A DNA stretch of 40,997 nucleotides, from positions 1 through 40,997 of the IMG/VR virus record IMGVR_UViG_3300044715_000358; one strand, written 5' to 3'. The notes beneath the pieces were generated by a model that searched no databases, was not told where the DNA came from, and saw only the letters and a program-made list of their open reading frames with translations. The translations under genes and the position numbers were made by a program. The DNA comes from a virus. Below are positions 38,916-40,997 of this stretch, piece after piece; the stretch's first letter is position 1, and each line of letters begins with the position of its first letter.

Positions 38916-40997
38916 GTGGCCAGGGCTGAAGGTACAGTCAATATTGAGGTAAAGGGTGCCGCTCAGGGCGCTCTGGAAGTAAAGACCCTTGACAAAGCTC
39001 TTGATAGGCTTGACGCTAAATCACGCAGACTTTCGTCTGGACAAAAAGCCGCAGCTGCCAGCACAAATTCACTTGGTACTAGCGTATTAAAAGCAAAAAG
39101 GTCTTTTGACAGCTTTGATAAAGGCGTAAAAGCGGCAGGAATGGGCCTGTCAAAATTTCTTGGACTAGCAATAAAGGGGGCAATTGCTAACTTTGCTCTT
39201 CTTTCTGTCTCACTAATGAGCGTTCACGCTCTTTTTGTCGCAGGAAAATGGCTACATAAAGCCTATTCATGGGGAATGACTGCTATGGCCGGCGCGGCCG
39301 CCAGCGCAGCAGTAGCACTCGGAACCGCAGCTGCCGCTATTCGTGAGCAGCAAGCAGCAATGTATGCGTTTACAAAGGGCGGAGCTGGAGAGTTCCTTAC
39401 CGGAACAAACCAAGTTCGCAACGCAATGAGAACTCTTCAGGCTGACTCTCAGCTAGCAGGTCTTGGAGTTGCTGCACTGAACAAAGCCTACGCAGCAATG
39501 GCTAAGTCCATGAAGTCTTCGCAGATTGCACAAAGCGGTGGGTTGATGAAAAACCTCATGGACTTTGGTGCAGCCGGACAGGACCCTGCAGCAGCAGCAG
39601 ACAAAGTTGGCGCGTTAATTGAAGCCCTTAATAACTCAAAAACAAGCATGTCTAAGGTTAAAGAAGCAGCAAAAGCTCTTGGCCCACAAATGGAACAAGC
39701 TCTTAAAAAAGCAAAAGTAACCAGCAAGAAACAGATGAAAGAACTCATCATGTCTGGTGAACTTGCTAAAGCCGGTGGCGTTGCTGGGCAGTTTGAGGCA
39801 GTTAACTCAACCCTCATTGGTCAAGCAAAAGCTTTCTTCACTCAGATAAAAGGTGAATTTGCAGACTTTGGTCAACAGTTTCTTGAACCAGCAAAAATTG
39901 CAATGCAAAAAATCTTCAGGATTATAAGAAGTGACCTTCTTCGCGTAAGCGGTTCTTTAGGCGAGTTTGGAAAAGGTGACTTTTTTGATGGTCTTGTTGG
40001 TATTTTTGAAAAAGTGTCTAACTTCTTTGTAAAGCTAACCAGAGAATGGCTACCCAAGACTGATGGTTTTTTTAGAAACATGGGCAATGGTTGGGAAAAA
40101 TTTGCTAGATGGTTTAGGATTTCAAAAGAACAACTTAAACCGTTTGTAGATGGCGCTAGAGCCATTGAGTCGATGTTTAAACCGGTGTTTAATGCGGTAA
40201 AAGATGGATTTGTTGGGATGATGAAAGATTTCAACGTCCATGCCCAAGACCAGTCAGCAACTTTTGAAGAATTTGGAGAAAGAATTGCTGGAGTTGTAGA
40301 GCAGCTTTTTAATCTATTAAGAACAATGGAAGATATTCGAAGGAAAGCAATGCCTTTCCTTAATGATGTTCTTGGGGGTCTTACCGAAGTATTCAAAATG
40401 CTCAACTCTATGGTTGGAAGTATTGGTGGAATGTTTGGCGGCAGCGGCGGTGGACTGATGGCCTTGGGTCTTATCGCTAGACAAATGAAAAATACCAAGG
40501 GCGGACTAATGGCCCAGGTTCCCAAAAATACTCAGACCATGAACGTAACTGCTGGAACTGTAAATCTTGGTGGACCAGGACAAGCCCCAGGAGGAAGATT
40601 GTCTTCTGGTGCCACAGGTGGAGCACCTGGCGTTCCTGGTAGCCCAAGAATGTCTACTGGACGACAAGTTGCTGGCGGTGGTGGTACTGCAGGTCAGGCA
40701 AGATACCTAGGCGGTAACCAGCCCGGGTATGCAGCGGCATGGGAAAGAGGATTGGCAAGGTTTGGTGCAAGAAGCAGTACGCCACCAGATTTCGTAGGAC
40801 ACGGTGGATACGACAGAAGGTCAAACGGTGCTATTCCTAGACGCTTTAGGGACTGGCGTATGGGTCGAAGTATGGACAGACATAACGTAAGAATGTCTAC
40901 CGCGTACGACCAGACGCACGCAGGACCAGGAGCGGGCATCGGTACGCCAACACACGGAGCTGCTGCTGGAGCCGTAGGAAACTACACTCCATTAGGA
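38916..40997 (+). CDS. Tail tape measure protein (5' part; continues past right edge)
   Basis: At least 694 residues from GTG 38916 (GAGG seven bases upstream), open to the window edge. N-terminal A-R-A-E-G-T-V-N-I-E-V-K, then RLSSG at residue 38 (bases 39027-39041), hydrophobic helices (K-F-L-G-L-A-I-K-G-A-I-A-N-F-A-L-L-S-V-S-L, A-G-A-A-A-S-A-A-V-A-L), and long amphipathic helices, as in tape measures. RLSSG returns at residue 561 (40596-40610), RMSTG at 577 and RMST near 658. The second motif group marks the change from helical rod to a Gly/Pro/Arg-rich region, suggesting processing into several parts. It sets tail length and may be ejected into the host. Confidence 0.9.
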   Translation, partial: MARAEGTVNIEVKGAAQGALEVKTLDKALDRLDAKSRRLSSGQKAAAASTNSLGTSVLKAKRSFDSFDKGVKAAGMGLSKFLGLAIKGAIANFALLSVSLMSVHALFVAGKWLHKAYSWGMTAMAGAAASAAVALGTAAAAIREQQAAMYAFTKGGAGEFLTGTNQVRNAMRTLQADSQLAGLGVAALNKAYAAMAKSMKSSQIAQSGGLMKNLMDFGAAGQDPAAAADKVGALIEALNNSKTSMSKVKEAAKALGPQMEQALKKAKVTSKKQMKELIMSGELAKAGGVAGQFEAVNSTLIGQAKAFFTQIKGEFADFGQQFLEPAKIAMQKIFRIIRSDLLRVSGSLGEFGKGDFFDGLVGIFEKVSNFFVKLTREWLPKTDGFFRNMGNGWEKFARWFRISKEQLKPFVDGARAIESMFKPVFNAVKDGFVGMMKDFNVHAQDQSATFEEFGERIAGVVEQLFNLLRTMEDIRRKAMPFLNDVLGGLTEVFKMLNSMVGSIGGMFGGSGGGLMALGLIARQMKNTKGGLMAQVPKNTQTMNVTAGTVNLGGPGQAPGGRLSSGATGGAPGVPGSPRMSTGRQVAGGGGTAGQARYLGGNQPGYAAAWERGLARFGARSSTPPDFVGHGGYDRRSNGAIPRRFRDWRMGRSMDRHNVRMSTAYDQTHAGPGAGIGTPTHGAAAGAVGNYTPLG

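Overview
The window looks like part of a tailed phage (or prophage) genome with a contractile, myovirus-type tail. It carries a portal, a large terminase, an HK97-type prohead protease, a tail sheath, a tube, a frameshifted tail assembly chaperone and the start of a tape measure. Gene packing is phage-like, with many ATGA, GTGA and TAATG overlaps, and no tRNA, rRNA or CRISPR was seen. The host cannot be fixed from sequence. The set of small ParB-like, PAPS-reductase-like and PnuC-like genes recalls actinobacteriophages, but this is a weak hint.

Layout. About 1-23.35 kb is read leftwards as a head module: a small membrane protein, the portal, a 4172-residue protein that begins with the prohead protease (polyprotein A), a 558-residue acidic protein, and a second giant ORF of at least 2229 residues that runs off the left edge (polyprotein B). 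About 23.4-27.57 kb is read rightwards: large terminase, an unknown gene, a Rad52-like annealing protein, a RecB/Cas4-type nuclease, an unknown gene and an HNH nuclease. About 27.55-29.37 kb is read leftwards and holds three small, possibly structural genes with a terminator. From 29.7 kb everything is read rightwards: RuvC-like resolvase, a small gene, then a cassette of ParB-like, membrane, coiled-coil, PAPS-reductase-like and ParB-like genes. After that come a histone-tail protein, connector, tail completion, tail terminator, sheath, tube, chaperone and tape measure.

Main observation. Polyprotein A is divided by a recurrent pentapeptide, R-[L/F/M]-S-S-G, present 16 times plus near variants. 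The pieces between the copies look like independent proteins: prohead protease, two WYL-like domains, a complete SF1 (UvrD-type) helicase, an ArdC-like antirestriction/zincin module, coiled coils and small duplicated domains. The same pentapeptide recurs six times in polyprotein B, where it flanks a ParB-like domain and a DEDDh exonuclease, and again in the tape measure protein on the other strand. The codons used for the motif vary, so the conservation is at protein level. The simplest reading is that the motif is the recognition site of the prohead protease, and that the phage makes a cargo of head-packaged (and perhaps tail-borne) enzymes as giant polyproteins cut during capsid maturation. 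Cleavage itself is an inference.

No major capsid protein and no small terminase were recognised; the capsid gene may lie beyond the left edge.
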